Shown here piece after piece: positions 33,015-41,277 of a stretch of 64,000 nucleotides of DNA; position 1 is the first letter of the stretch; every line of letters begins with the position of its first letter. The stretch lies in the NCBI RefSeq assembly GCF_015160875.1, contig NZ_CP063374.1:3909501-3973500 (forward strand). Reading direction: 5' to 3'. This DNA is from Streptomyces chromofuscus. Lineage in GTDB: Bacteria > Actinomycetota > Actinomycetes > Streptomycetales > Streptomycetaceae. Position numbers and translations under genes: made by a program. The notes beneath the pieces were generated by a model. The model had not been told where the DNA came from. It saw nothing but the letters and a program-made list of their open reading frames with translations, and did no database searches.

Positions 33015-33950
33015 ATGTCCGCAGACCAGGGCAGCTCGAAGGTGCTCACGCTCACCAAGAGCGAGACAGCGCCCGAGGCGCTCGACGCGCACGACGCGCT
33101 CGACCCCATCGATGACGTCTCGGCCCTGGCGGCCGCGCCGGCCCCGGACCTTCCGGTGGCCGACGTCCCGGCCGTGCAGGCCTCGGCGGACATCGACACC
33201 CGCACCCTGTCCCGCTCCCTGTTCCTGCGGCTCGCCGCGCTCGACGAGGACAGCCCCGAGCGGGCGTACGTCCGGGACACCCTGATCGAGCTCAACCTCC
33301 CCCTCGTGCGGTACGCGGCGGCACGCTTCCGCTCCCGCAACGAGCCGATGGAGGACATCGTCCAGGTCGGCACGATCGGCCTGATCAAGGCCATCGACCG
33401 GTTCGACTGCGAACGGGGCGTGGAATTCCCGACGTTCGCGATGCCGACCGTCGTCGGCGAGATCAAGCGGTTCTTCCGCGACACCTCGTGGTCGGTGCGG
33501 GTGCCGCGCCGGCTCCAGGAACTGCGCCTGGCCCTGACCAAGGCCAGCGACGAGCTGTCCCAGAAGCTGGACCGCTCCCCGACGGTCACCGAACTCGCCA
33601 CGGTGCTCGGCGTCTCCGAGGAGGACGTCGTCGACGGCCTCGCGGTCGGCAACGCCTACACCGCCTCCTCGCTGGACTCCCCGGCCCCCGAGGACGACGG
33701 AGGCGAGGGCTCCCTGGCCGACCGGCTGGGCTACGAGGACAGCGCGCTGGAGGGCGTGGAGTACCGCGAGTCCCTCAAGCCGCTACTGGCCAAACTCCCG
33801 CCCCGTGAGCGGCGGATCATCATGCTGCGCTTCTTCGCCAACATGACCCAGTCGCAGATCGGCGAGGAGGTCGGCATCTCCCAGATGCACGTCTCCCGCC
33901 TCCTCACCCGCACGCTCGCCCAGCTGCGCGAGGGCCTCATCTCCGACTGA
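33015..33950 (+). CDS. sigN: RNA polymerase sigma factor of the SigB/F group, probable SigN
   Basis: 311 residues from ATG 33015 with AAAGGGGG upstream. The N-terminal 65 residues are acidic and Ala-rich, then region 2 (LNLPLVRYAAARFRSRNEPMEDIVQVGTIGLIKAIDRFDCERGVEFPTFAMPTVVGEIKRFFRD) nearly identical to the upstream sigma, region 3, and region 4.2 (MTQSQIGEEVGISQMHVSRLLTRTLAQL). Adjacent paralogues imply tandem duplication. SigN in S. coelicolor directs nepA in the aerial subapical compartment; a NepA-like gene lies at 57305. Symbol by position and similarity only. Confidence 0.82.
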   Translation: MSADQGSSKVLTLTKSETAPEALDAHDALDPIDDVSALAAAPAPDLPVADVPAVQASADIDTRTLSRSLFLRLAALDEDSPERAYVRDTLIELNLPLVRYAAARFRSRNEPMEDIVQVGTIGLIKAIDRFDCERGVEFPTFAMPTVVGEIKRFFRDTSWSVRVPRRLQELRLALTKASDELSQKLDRSPTVTELATVLGVSEEDVVDGLAVGNAYTASSLDSPAPEDDGGEGSLADRLGYEDSALEGVEYRESLKPLLAKLPPRERRIIMLRFFANMTQSQIGEEVGISQMHVSRLLTRTLAQLREGLISD

Positions 33951-34424
33951 CACACCCTCTGTCCCGACGGAGTCGTCGCCCGTCACGCCGGCGCGACGCG
34001 TCGGGCACCGGGTTGCGTTCGGGACACGGTCGCCAGGCCGCCGTGGTGCCTCGCCGGGTACCGCGGCGGCCTCCGTGTGCGCGGGCGTGCGTCAACTCCA
34101 CCCGGCTGCGCGGCGAGTTGCGCCGTCGGGACGGCAACGGCCGGGCCGCCCGGAGAGCGCCGACCGGGCACGCCGACGGCGCGCTTGCCGGTCCTACGAC
34201 ACCGAGCCCGCCGAGCCGACCGTGGGGCACGCCCGTACCGCGGTGACCGTGCCTCCACGACAGCGACTCAACTCACGTGCGTTCGGGCACGGTGGCCTTC
34301 GACCGCACATCATCGGCGTTCCCGGCGGGCGCCGCCCGGCATGCGCAGCGAGACGCGGGACGTCTCGGTCCGGTGGGAGTGAGAAGGCGGTCGCTCCGAC
34401 GCGGCTGGCGATCCGCCCGCCCCG
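33951..34424. other. Gene-free gap after sigN
   Basis: About 470 bases. All open frames are Arg/Pro-rich and overlap on both strands, with no motif. CGACGGAGTCGTCG at 33967 is a weak dyad that might serve as the sigN terminator. Confidence 0.45.
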
Positions 34425-34619
34425 TTACTTCAGCGCGAGCCAGGCGACCGCGGCGACGATGGCGACGGCGGCCACGATGCCGACGATCAGGCCGATCCGC
34501 GGGCCCGCCGGCGCGGCCGCCTGCTGCCGGGCCTGAGGCGCCTCGTCGACGAAGGCGCGGAACATCTGGGTGCTGCCTGCGGGGTCGTGGTTGCCCTGGG
34601 GACCCTGGTTGTTAGCCAT
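34425..34619 (-). CDS. Small tail-anchored membrane protein
   Basis: 64 residues from ATG 34619, starting MANNQGPQGNHDPAGSTQMF. A hydrophilic Gln/Ala-rich half is followed by one C-terminal transmembrane helix (RIGLIVGIVAAVAIVAAVAWLAL) with only a final Lys outside, a tail-anchor layout. The longer frame upstream has no plausible start. Divergent from the MarR operon, which starts 182 bases away. Function unknown. Confidence 0.8.
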   Translation of the reverse strand: MANNQGPQGNHDPAGSTQMFRAFVDEAPQARQQAAAPAGPRIGLIVGIVAAVAIVAAVAWLALK

Positions 34620-34770
34620 GGTCCGAGACCCTAGCGAAAACGCCGGGGCTGCCCAAGTGGGGGGCGCACAGCACCCGACCTGCACATTTACGGTCGCAAT
34701 ACTTGCCTTTGCCAAGGTTTTATGGCCGAACCCCCGATTTCATTTGCCTGCAGCAACCAACGTTCCTATG

Positions 34771-34785
34771 GTTGCTTTAAGCAAC
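34771..34785. promoter_or_regulatory. Palindromic operator candidate for the MarR regulator
   Basis: GTTGCTTTAAGCAAC is a perfect 7-1-7 dyad ending 16 bases before the MarR start. An AGCAACC/GGTTGCT pair overlaps it just upstream (34752-34777). MarR proteins bind such 15-17-base dyads and usually repress their own operon. Confidence 0.78.
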
Positions 34786-34801
34786 TGAACTGGGAGAGGT
34801 C

Positions 34802-35251
34802 ATGGCAGAGCGGGCGCAGTACGAGGAACTGGCGCGTCAGTTCAGCGCCTTCGGCGCCGTGAAGCGGGAGATGGGGCGCATCCTGCCGCCCGAGTGCCCC
34901 GGCGGCTCGGCCGCCGTCCTCACCCTGCTCGGCCGGCACGGCGACATGCGGATGAGCAGGCTCGCCGAGCTGCTCAGCGTGGACATGTCGGTGACCAGCC
35001 GCCATGTCGCGCACCTCGCCGAGCGGGGCTGGATCGAGCGGTCCCCCGACCCGGCGGACAAGCGCTCCCGCATCCTGCGCCTGACGCCCAGCGGCCTGGA
35101 CAAGCTCGACGAGCTGTACCGGCGGACCACACACCTGCTCGCCCAGCGGCTGAACGACTGGACCGACGACGAGCTCGGTCAGCTCATCCGGCTGATGACC
35201 CGGCTCCGGGCGAGCTTCGACGACTGCACCCGTACACCCGCAAACACGTGA
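34802..35251 (+). CDS. MarR-family transcriptional regulator
   Basis: 149 residues, ATG with GGGAGAG upstream. Winged helix: MRMSRLAELLSVDMSVTSRHVAHLAERGWIERSPDPADKRSRILRLTPSGLDKL (about 50-105), with the DKRSR wing that touches the minor groove. Helices at both ends form the dimer. It is 15 bases upstream of the efflux transporter gene, the normal arrangement for a repressor released by a transported compound. Confidence 0.95.
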   Translation: MAERAQYEELARQFSAFGAVKREMGRILPPECPGGSAAVLTLLGRHGDMRMSRLAELLSVDMSVTSRHVAHLAERGWIERSPDPADKRSRILRLTPSGLDKLDELYRRTTHLLAQRLNDWTDDELGQLIRLMTRLRASFDDCTRTPANT

Positions 35252-35266
35252 GAGACAAGGAAGCCC

Positions 35267-37792
35267 ATGGCAACATCCACACCAGCCGGTGTGCGGGCCC
35301 ACGCGAGGCACGGAGGAGGCGCCCACGGCTCGCACGGCTCGGACGCCCCGATGACCCACAAGCAGATCATGGAGGCGCTGACCGGGCTGCTGCTCGGCAT
35401 GTTCGTGGCGATCCTGTCGTCCACGATCGTCTCCAACGCCCTGCCGGACATCATCAAGGACCTCGGCGGCGGCCAGAGCGCCTACACCTGGGTGGTCACC
35501 GCGTCGCTGCTGGCGATGACCGCGTCCACCCCGCTGTGGGGCAAGCTCGCGGACCTCTTCTCCAAGAAGCTGCTGATCCAGCTGGCGCTGGTGGTCTTCG
35601 TGCTGGGCTCGGCGGCGGCCGGCCTGTCGCAGAACCCGGCGATGCTGATCACCTTCCGCGCTGTCCAGGGCATCGGCATGGGCGGTCTGTCCTCGCTGGC
35701 CCAGATCATCCTCGCGGCGATGATCTCCCCGCGTGAGCGCGGGCGCTACAACGGCTACCTCGGCGCCACGTTCGCCACCGCCATGGTCGGCGGCCCGCTG
35801 ATCGGCGGCGTCATCACCGACACCGACTGGCTCGGCTGGCGCTGGTGCTTCTACGTCGGCGTGCCCTTCGCGGTCATAGCCCTGCTCGTCCTTCAGCGCA
35901 CCCTGCACCTGCCGGTCGTCAAGCGGCGGGTCAAGGTCGACTGGGCGGGCGCCTTCTTCATCACCGCCGCGGTCTGCCTGCTGCTGATCTGGGTGACCTT
36001 CGCCGGTGACAAGTACGACTGGGCGTCCTGGCAGACGTACGCCTTGGTCGGCGGCACCGTCGCGCTGCTGCTGATCTTCCTGCTGGTCGAGACCAGGGCC
36101 GGCGAGCCGATCGTCCCGCTGCGGCTGTTCCGCAACCGCACCATCACGCTGGCCTCGCTCGCCTCGCTGTTCGTCGGCGTCGCGATGTTCGCCGGCACCA
36201 TCTTCTTCAGCCAGTACTTCCAGCTGGCCCGCGACAAGTCACCGACCATGTCCGGCGTCCTGACCATCCCGCTGATCGGCGGCCTGTTCGTCTCCTCCAC
36301 CGTCTCCGGCCAGGTCATCACCCGCACCGGACGCTGGAAGGCGTGGCTGCTGGCCGGCGGTGTGCTGGTGGCCGGCGGACTCGGCCTGCTCGGCACGATC
36401 CGGTACGACACCGAGTACTGGCACGTGGCGGTCTACATGGCGCTGCTCGGCCTGGGCGTCGGCATGATGATGCAGAACCTGGTCCTCGCCACGCAGAACC
36501 AGGTGGTCCCGAGCGACCTCGGCGCCGCCAGCTCGGTGGTGAACTTCTTCCGCTCGCTCGGCGGCGCCGTCGGCGTCTCCGCGCTGGGCGCGGTGCTGAC
36601 CCACCGGATCACGCACTACGTCGAGGAGAGCGCCTCCAGTCTCGACCCGAAGTCGGCCGCGGCGCTGGCCGCGAACTCCTCCGGCGGCGCCATCCCGGAC
36701 CTGGACGCCCTGCCCCTGCCCATCCGCACGCTGCTGGAGAGCGCGTACGGCCACGGCATCGCGGACGTCTTCCTCTACGCCTCGCCGGTCGCGCTGCTCG
36801 CGCTGCTGTGCTCGCTGTTCATCAAGGAGGTCCCGCTGAAGACCAGGGGCGCGACGGCACAGGCGGCCGCCGAGTCGGCCCCGGCCGAGGCCGTCGCTTC
36901 CGCCGAGGCCCCCGCTCCGGCCGGGCAGACCGTCCCGGGCCGGGCGGTCGTGGCGGACACCGTGGCCGGTCCCGCCGGCACGCAGCCGCTCGCGGCCGCC
37001 GTCGCCGTGGCCACCGAGCCCCCGGTCTCCGGCGGCATCCCGGTCCGCGGCCACGTCCGCGGCGCCGAGAACGCGCCGGTGCCGCAGGCCGCCGTCACGC
37101 TGATCTCGCTCGCGGGCCGTCAGCTCGGCCGCTCGGTCGCACAGGCCGACGGCTCCTACGCGGTGGACGCGCCGGGCACGGGCTCGTACGTCCTGATCGC
37201 CTCCGCCGACGGGTTCCAGCCGCAGGCGTCCACGGTCGTCGTGAACGGCGAGCCGGTGGCGTTCGACATCCTGCTCAGCGGCACCAGCGGGCTCACCGGT
37301 GTGGTGCGGGCCGCCCACAGCGCGCTGCCGGTGAAGGACGCGATGGTGATCGTGACCGATGTGCGCGGCGATCTGCTGGCCGGCCAGACCACCGGGGAGC
37401 ACGGCGAGTTCGGCTTCGCCGAGCTGGTGCCCGGCCCGGTGACCGTGGCCGTCAACGCCGCCGGGTTCCGGCCGCGCGCGCTGCCCGTCGAGGTGGGCGC
37501 CACCGGCGTCACCCGGATCGAGGTCGACCTTGACGCGGGCGCGCAGGTCCAGGGCGTCGTACGGGCGCCGCACGGGCCGCTGGCCGACGCGCGCGTGACC
37601 CTGGTCGACGCGGCCGGCAACGTCGTCGGCACCGCGACGACCGGCACCGACGGGGCGTACGCCTTCACCGACCTGGACGGCGGCGAGTACACGGTGATCG
37701 CGACCGGCTACCCGCCGGTCGCGACCGCGCTGACGGTCACCGGTACCGGCGTCGACGGTCACGACATCGAACTCGCCCACTCCGTCGAGTAG
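35267..37792 (+). CDS. MFS drug exporter (DHA2 type) fused to carboxypeptidase-regulatory-like repeats
   Basis: 841 residues. Residues 1-525 form a 14-helix DHA2 exporter: ALTGLLLGMFVAILSSTIVSNALPDI (motif D1 region), LWGKLADLFSKK (motif A), and IGGVITD at motif C. After an Ala/Glu/Pro linker (about 525-590) there are three beta-sandwich repeats of the carboxypeptidase regulatory-like type, each opening VRG.V.GA....A.VTL/ (about 594-670, 672-755, 757-838) with YAV, EFGFAEL and YAFTDLDGGEYTV turns. These are usually extracellular; in a 14-helix protein with both ends inside they would be cytoplasmic. Coupled closely to the MarR gene, and followed by the YceI gene with the same kind of repeat. 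Confidence 0.92.
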   Translation: MATSTPAGVRAHARHGGGAHGSHGSDAPMTHKQIMEALTGLLLGMFVAILSSTIVSNALPDIIKDLGGGQSAYTWVVTASLLAMTASTPLWGKLADLFSKKLLIQLALVVFVLGSAAAGLSQNPAMLITFRAVQGIGMGGLSSLAQIILAAMISPRERGRYNGYLGATFATAMVGGPLIGGVITDTDWLGWRWCFYVGVPFAVIALLVLQRTLHLPVVKRRVKVDWAGAFFITAAVCLLLIWVTFAGDKYDWASWQTYALVGGTVALLLIFLLVETRAGEPIVPLRLFRNRTITLASLASLFVGVAMFAGTIFFSQYFQLARDKSPTMSGVLTIPLIGGLFVSSTVSGQVITRTGRWKAWLLAGGVLVAGGLGLLGTIRYDTEYWHVAVYMALLGLGVGMMMQNLVLATQNQVVPSDLGAASSVVNFFRSLGGAVGVSALGAVLTHRITHYVEESASSLDPKSAAALAANSSGGAIPDLDALPLPIRTLLESAYGHGIADVFLYASPVALLALLCSLFIKEVPLKTRGATAQAAAESAPAEAVASAEAPAPAGQTVPGRAVVADTVAGPAGTQPLAAAVAVATEPPVSGGIPVRGHVRGAENAPVPQAAVTLISLAGRQLGRSVAQADGSYAVDAPGTGSYVLIASADGFQPQASTVVVNGEPVAFDILLSGTSGLTGVVRAAHSALPVKDAMVIVTDVRGDLLAGQTTGEHGEFGFAELVPGPVTVAVNAAGFRPRALPVEVGATGVTRIEVDLDAGAQVQGVVRAPHGPLADARVTLVDAAGNVVGTATTGTDGAYAFTDLDGGEYTVIATGYPPVATALTVTGTGVDGHDIELAHSVE

Positions 37793-37867
37793 TTCTCACA
37801 GATCCATCCCGGCCCGTGGCGGGTGTCCCCGTCACGGGCCGTTCCACTAAAGGGAGTTGCGAAGGAC

Positions 37868-38725
37868 ATGGGACTGACCGCGAGGATCCGTACCCGGGAC
37901 GGATGGGCCGTGTCGCACGCGGTCGTCACCGTGACGGACGCCCGGGGCGCGCAGGTGCTGCGGGCCGAGGCGGACGCCGAGGGCGCGGTGCGGGACGCGA
38001 CGCCGCTGGAGCCGGGGCCGTACACCGTCGTCGTCACGGCGGTCGGGTACGCGCCCGCCGCCGCCGGCGCGATCGTCACCGGTGGGGGCACCTCCCGCTC
38101 GAGCGAAGCCGAGAGTGGGGGAGGGAGGGCGGAGGTCGGCACGGTGACGCCGGCCCGGCAGGGCGGTACGGAGCTGCCGCCGCCGGGGCCGTGGACGATC
38201 GACCCGGCGCACTCCGGCGTGGCCGCCGTCGCCCAGCACCTGGGGATCTCCAGCGTGCGCGGCCGGTTCACCGACTTCGCGGGCACGATCGAGATCGCCC
38301 CGGACGACGTCGCCAAGTCCCGGGTGACGGCGGTGATCCGGGCCGCGTCCATCGACACCGGCAACGGCATGCGGGACGAGCACCTGCGCTCCCCCGACTT
38401 CCTGGACGTCGAGCGGCACCCGGAGATCACTTACCGGTCGACGGGCCTCACGGCGGCCGGCGCGGACCGCTGGACGGTGCACGGCGACCTCGCCCTGCAC
38501 GGTGTCGTCCGTCCGGTCGACCTCGACCTCGCCTGTCTCGGCACCGGCCGCGACCCGTGGGGCGGCACCCGCGCCGCGTTCCGCGCGACGACCGAGCTGC
38601 GGCGCGCGGACTTCGCCCTGCACGACAACCAGGTCGTGCAGGCGGGCATCGCCGCGATCGGCACGACGCTCAAGGTGGAGCTGGACGTGCAGGCGGTGCA
38701 GGGGGAGTCGCTGCCGGCGGCATGA
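37868..38725 (+). CDS. YceI-family protein with N-terminal carboxypeptidase-regulatory-like domain
   Basis: 285 residues from ATG 37868 with AAGGGAG upstream. Residues 3-72 (LTARIRTRDGWAVSHAVVTVTDARG...PGPYTVVVTAVGYAPAA) are a regulatory-like repeat like those on the neighbouring transporter. A 20-residue Gly/Ser linker follows that is encoded by a palindromic repeat. The YceI lipocalin-like barrel starts PGPWTIDPAHSGVAAVAQHLGISSVRGRF and includes IDTGNGMRDEHLRSPDFLDVERHPEITY and LHGVVRPVDL. YceI proteins bind polyisoprenoids. No signal peptide is seen, so it is probably cytoplasmic. Likely works with the exporter 75 bases upstream. Confidence 0.92.
   Translation: MGLTARIRTRDGWAVSHAVVTVTDARGAQVLRAEADAEGAVRDATPLEPGPYTVVVTAVGYAPAAAGAIVTGGGTSRSSEAESGGGRAEVGTVTPARQGGTELPPPGPWTIDPAHSGVAAVAQHLGISSVRGRFTDFAGTIEIAPDDVAKSRVTAVIRAASIDTGNGMRDEHLRSPDFLDVERHPEITYRSTGLTAAGADRWTVHGDLALHGVVRPVDLDLACLGTGRDPWGGTRAAFRATTELRRADFALHDNQVVQAGIAAIGTTLKVELDVQAVQGESLPAA
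38081..38123. repeat. Streptomyces palindromic repeat inside the YceI gene
   Basis: GGTGGGGGCACCTCCCGCTC followed by GAGCGAAGCCGAGAGTGGGG resembles the dispersed element with core CTCGGCTTCGCTCGAG that I know from many streptomycete intergenic regions. Here it is in frame and encodes the linker TGGGTSRSSEAESGGG. Confidence 0.7.
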
Positions 38726-38729
38726 GACC

Positions 38730-39434
38730 TCACGCCGGGGGATGCGCGTCCACGAGTCGGCGGGCGAGGTCGCGCAGCTTGACGTTCTCCCGCTGCGACG
38801 CCCGCACCAGGCTCTCGAAGGCCTCCGCCGCGTCCATGTTCATCCGCTCCATCAGGATGCCCGTGGCCTGGCCGATCAGGTCGCGGGTGCGCATGGCCTC
38901 GGTGAGCTGCTCGCGGACGGTAGCCGATTCCAGGGCGATGCTGACGTGGGCGGTGAACAGGCGGCCGATCCGGGTCGCCGCGTCGTCGAAGACGTGCGGC
39001 TTGCGGGCGTAGGCGGTGAGCACGGTCAGGCTGCGCTTGTCGGCCCTCAGCCGCAGCGCCAGCGCCGAGCGCAGCCCGAGACCGGCCGGGCCGTCGCCGC
39101 CTTCCTCGTCCTCCGCGTCCGCGAGCCGGACCACGGGGGCGTTCCACAGCCGGGTCCAGTACGGCGGCCGGGCCCCGTCGCCCCCAGGCCCCTCGTCGGC
39201 GCCGACCAGCTCGTCGCTCCAGGCCACGGTACGCCGGTGGCCGTCCCGTTCGATCACGGAGATCGCGGCGTACTCGGCACCCGGCAGCAGTCGCACGGCG
39301 AGCCTGACGGCGGAGTCCAGGGTGGTGTCCGGGGTGACGGTGTCGTGCAGTTGCTGCGCCGCCACCGTCAGTGCTTCGGCCAGCTCGAAACCAGCCGGAA
39401 AACGGGGCAAACCAGAAAAGTCGGACGCAGTCAC
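38730..39434 (-). CDS. GAF-ANTAR RNA-binding regulator
   Basis: 234 residues from GTG 39434 with AGAGG six bases upstream; a GTG one codon earlier is possible. A GAF sensor domain (LTVAAQQLHDTVTPDTTLDSAVRLAVRLLPGAEYAAISVIERDG to FTAHVSIALES, about 15-165) is followed by ANTAR (LTEAMRTRDLIGQATGILMERMNMDAAEAFESLVRASQRENVKLRDLARRLVD, about 175-230) with the Ala and two aromatic/hydrophobic anchors of antiterminators. It binds paired hairpins in nascent mRNA. Convergent with the YceI gene, stop codons four bases apart. Confidence 0.92.
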   Translation of the reverse strand: MTASDFSGLPRFPAGFELAEALTVAAQQLHDTVTPDTTLDSAVRLAVRLLPGAEYAAISVIERDGHRRTVAWSDELVGADEGPGGDGARPPYWTRLWNAPVVRLADAEDEEGGDGPAGLGLRSALALRLRADKRSLTVLTAYARKPHVFDDAATRIGRLFTAHVSIALESATVREQLTEAMRTRDLIGQATGILMERMNMDAAEAFESLVRASQRENVKLRDLARRLVDAHPPA

Positions 39435-39696
39435 CACGAACCTCTTCAGCGAGCGCGACCACAAGGCCGTGCGCAGGAGAGCTCCGCAGCACATTCCCGA
39501 CTGCGAGCACAGGACGGACAGCACTTTATCTGCTCCGTTGCACTGAGGTGACGCCCGGCTGACGGTCTTTCCGGACACCTATGAACCCGGCCCCGGGCGT
39601 GATGGAATGGGCCGACGGGTCAGGAAGCGGCCTCTTCGGATTTCGGAACCGGACGATCGTCTGCCGTCTGCCCATGCCGTCTGCCAGGTGAGTGCC

Positions 39697-40062
39697 GTGA
39701 CCCCCTTCCCGAGCCCCTGCCGGGTGCGTCATCTGCCCGGCTGCATCCTGTTCGCCCTGCCCGCCGAGATCGACCTCGGCAACGGCGCCGCCCTGCACGC
39801 CGCCGTCGCCGCCGCCGCCGACGCCCGCGCCGACGAACTGCGGCTGCTGGTCCTGGACTTCACGGAGACCGAGTTCATGGACTCCCAGGGCGCCCGCCTG
39901 GTCTCGGACGTCCGCCACCATCTGCCGCGGCACGTCCGGCTCCGGGTGGTGGCGGCCCCCGACGGCGTACCGAACCGGGTTCTGGAGGTGACCGGTGTAC
40001 GGCGGGACGTGCCGGTGTACGCCGACCTGACGGAGGCGCTCGCCGCGGGAACCTACCCCTGA
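39697..40062 (+). CDS. STAS-domain protein (anti-sigma factor antagonist-like)
   Basis: 121 residues from GTG 39697, with AGGTGAG four bases upstream; longer starts are possible in the same frame. CILFALPAEIDLGNGAALHAAVAAAADARADELRLLVLDFTETEFMDSQGARLVSDVRHHL is a STAS fold, with the regulatory serine in DSQG rather than the usual DSSG. It would bind a partner-switch kinase. The adjacent ANTAR gene and the nearby SigB-type sigma factors fit stress signalling, but no matching kinase is in the window. Confidence 0.85.
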   Translation: MTPFPSPCRVRHLPGCILFALPAEIDLGNGAALHAAVAAAADARADELRLLVLDFTETEFMDSQGARLVSDVRHHLPRHVRLRVVAAPDGVPNRVLEVTGVRRDVPVYADLTEALAAGTYP

Positions 40063-40106
40063 CAGGGTCAGCCTCGGAGGGCCCGCTCCCCCTTAGGCTG
40101 CCGTCC

Positions 40107-40577
40107 ATGGCACCCAACATCGCGACCAACACCCGCGTCTCGCTGGACGAACTCCTGGACTTCGTCCGTCCCCGCCATCACGCCCTGCTGCTCACCCGCC
40201 GCGCCGACGGCAGCCCCCAGGCCTCACCGCTGACCTGCGGGGTCGACGATTCGGGGCGGATCGTGGTGTCCACCTATCCGGAGCGCGCCAAGACCCGCAA
40301 CGCCAAGCGGGACCCCCGGGTGAGTCTCGTCGTCCTGAGCGACGACTGGAACGGGCCGTGGGTGCAGATCGACGGCACCGCAGAGGTCATCGACGCCCCC
40401 GACTCGGTGGAGCCCCTGGTCGAGTACTACCGCAACATCGCCGGGGAGCACCCGGACTGGGCGGAGTACCGCCAGGCCATGGTGAAGCAGGGCAAGTCGA
40501 TCATCCGGGTGACACCGCAGCGGTGGGGACCGGTGGCCACGGGAGGGTTCCCGGCGCGGCTGGTCGAGGGGGACTAG
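40107..40577 (+). CDS. PPOX-class F420-dependent oxidoreductase
   Basis: 156 residues. VSLDELLDFVRPRHHALLLTRRADGSPQASPLTCGVDDSGRIVVSTYPERAKTRNAKRDPRVSLVVLSDDW is the flavin/F420-binding split barrel of the PPOX class. RAKTRNAKRDPRVSL is the group's signature. C-terminal IIRVTPQRW. Single domain without a fused partner. Substrate unknown. Confidence 0.92.
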   Translation: MAPNIATNTRVSLDELLDFVRPRHHALLLTRRADGSPQASPLTCGVDDSGRIVVSTYPERAKTRNAKRDPRVSLVVLSDDWNGPWVQIDGTAEVIDAPDSVEPLVEYYRNIAGEHPDWAEYRQAMVKQGKSIIRVTPQRWGPVATGGFPARLVEGD

Positions 40578-40589
40578 GCGGGTCGTTCG

Positions 40590-41238
40590 TCTGCGCCCTG
40601 GTCCGAACGGCAGGCCCCGGTCGGCCTGCGACGACGTGCCGTCGCCGGAACCGCCCGCTCCGCCACCGCCCATGCCGCGGGCGACGAAGTCGGCGGCGAC
40701 CCATGTGCAGTCCCCGGCGTCCTTCTCCAGCGGGTCCTTCGCCTCGTCGGTGACGGTGGCGCCGGTCGAGGAGGCCGCCGACCGCACCCATGCCGCCGCC
40801 CTGGCTGTGCTGTCCCGGGACGCCGCCGGGGAAGGTGTCGCCTCGACGCCCTTCTTCCGCTCGAACCCACCGCTCGTGGAGGACTCCTCCTCGGCGACGA
40901 CCGCCTTGGTGATCGTGCCGTCGCCGCCCACGACGGCGGCGACGGTGTCGGCCTGCGTCGGGCCCTTGCCGACGACGTCGTCCAGCCGCTCGGGGGCCGT
41001 CTCGACCTGCAGTACCCGCCTGTAAATCACCGGGCTCCGGGTCGCGGTCGTCCGGCAGCACCCCGGCCGGAGGACCCGCCACCCGCCGGGCGGCCTCGGT
41101 GACCTGCCCGTCCAGCTTCTCGTACGGATACGAGCGCAGCGCCGGCGTCGTCACCGTGCCAATCACGGCGCACGCCACCGCGACGAGCGTCACCGCGGAG
41201 ACGACGAGCCGTGTACGCAGGGTGCGCGGCTGTCCCAC
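40590..41238 (-). pseudogene. Broken sensor histidine kinase
   Basis: From ATG 41238 the minus strand reads MGQPRTLRTRLVVSAVTLVA, the usual first membrane helix of a streptomycete OmpR-partner kinase, then VTTPALRSYPYEKLDGQVTEAARRVAGPPAGVLPDD (to about 41060). Beyond that the frame degenerates. A second frame (41030 down) gives VIYRRVLQVETAPERLDDVV and AAVVGGDGTITKAVVAEEE, possibly sensor-domain remains. There is no HAMP, DHp or ATPase domain before the next gene. It sits 40 bases downstream of the response regulator, where its cognate kinase is expected. Confidence 0.7.
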
Positions 41239-41277
41239 TCGCCACCACTGTGTGCGCTGGCCGTCGCCGCCGGCTCA

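Noticed and set aside
36239..37780. Minus-strand 513-codon frame
   Set aside because: Antisense of the MFS fusion gene; no motifs.
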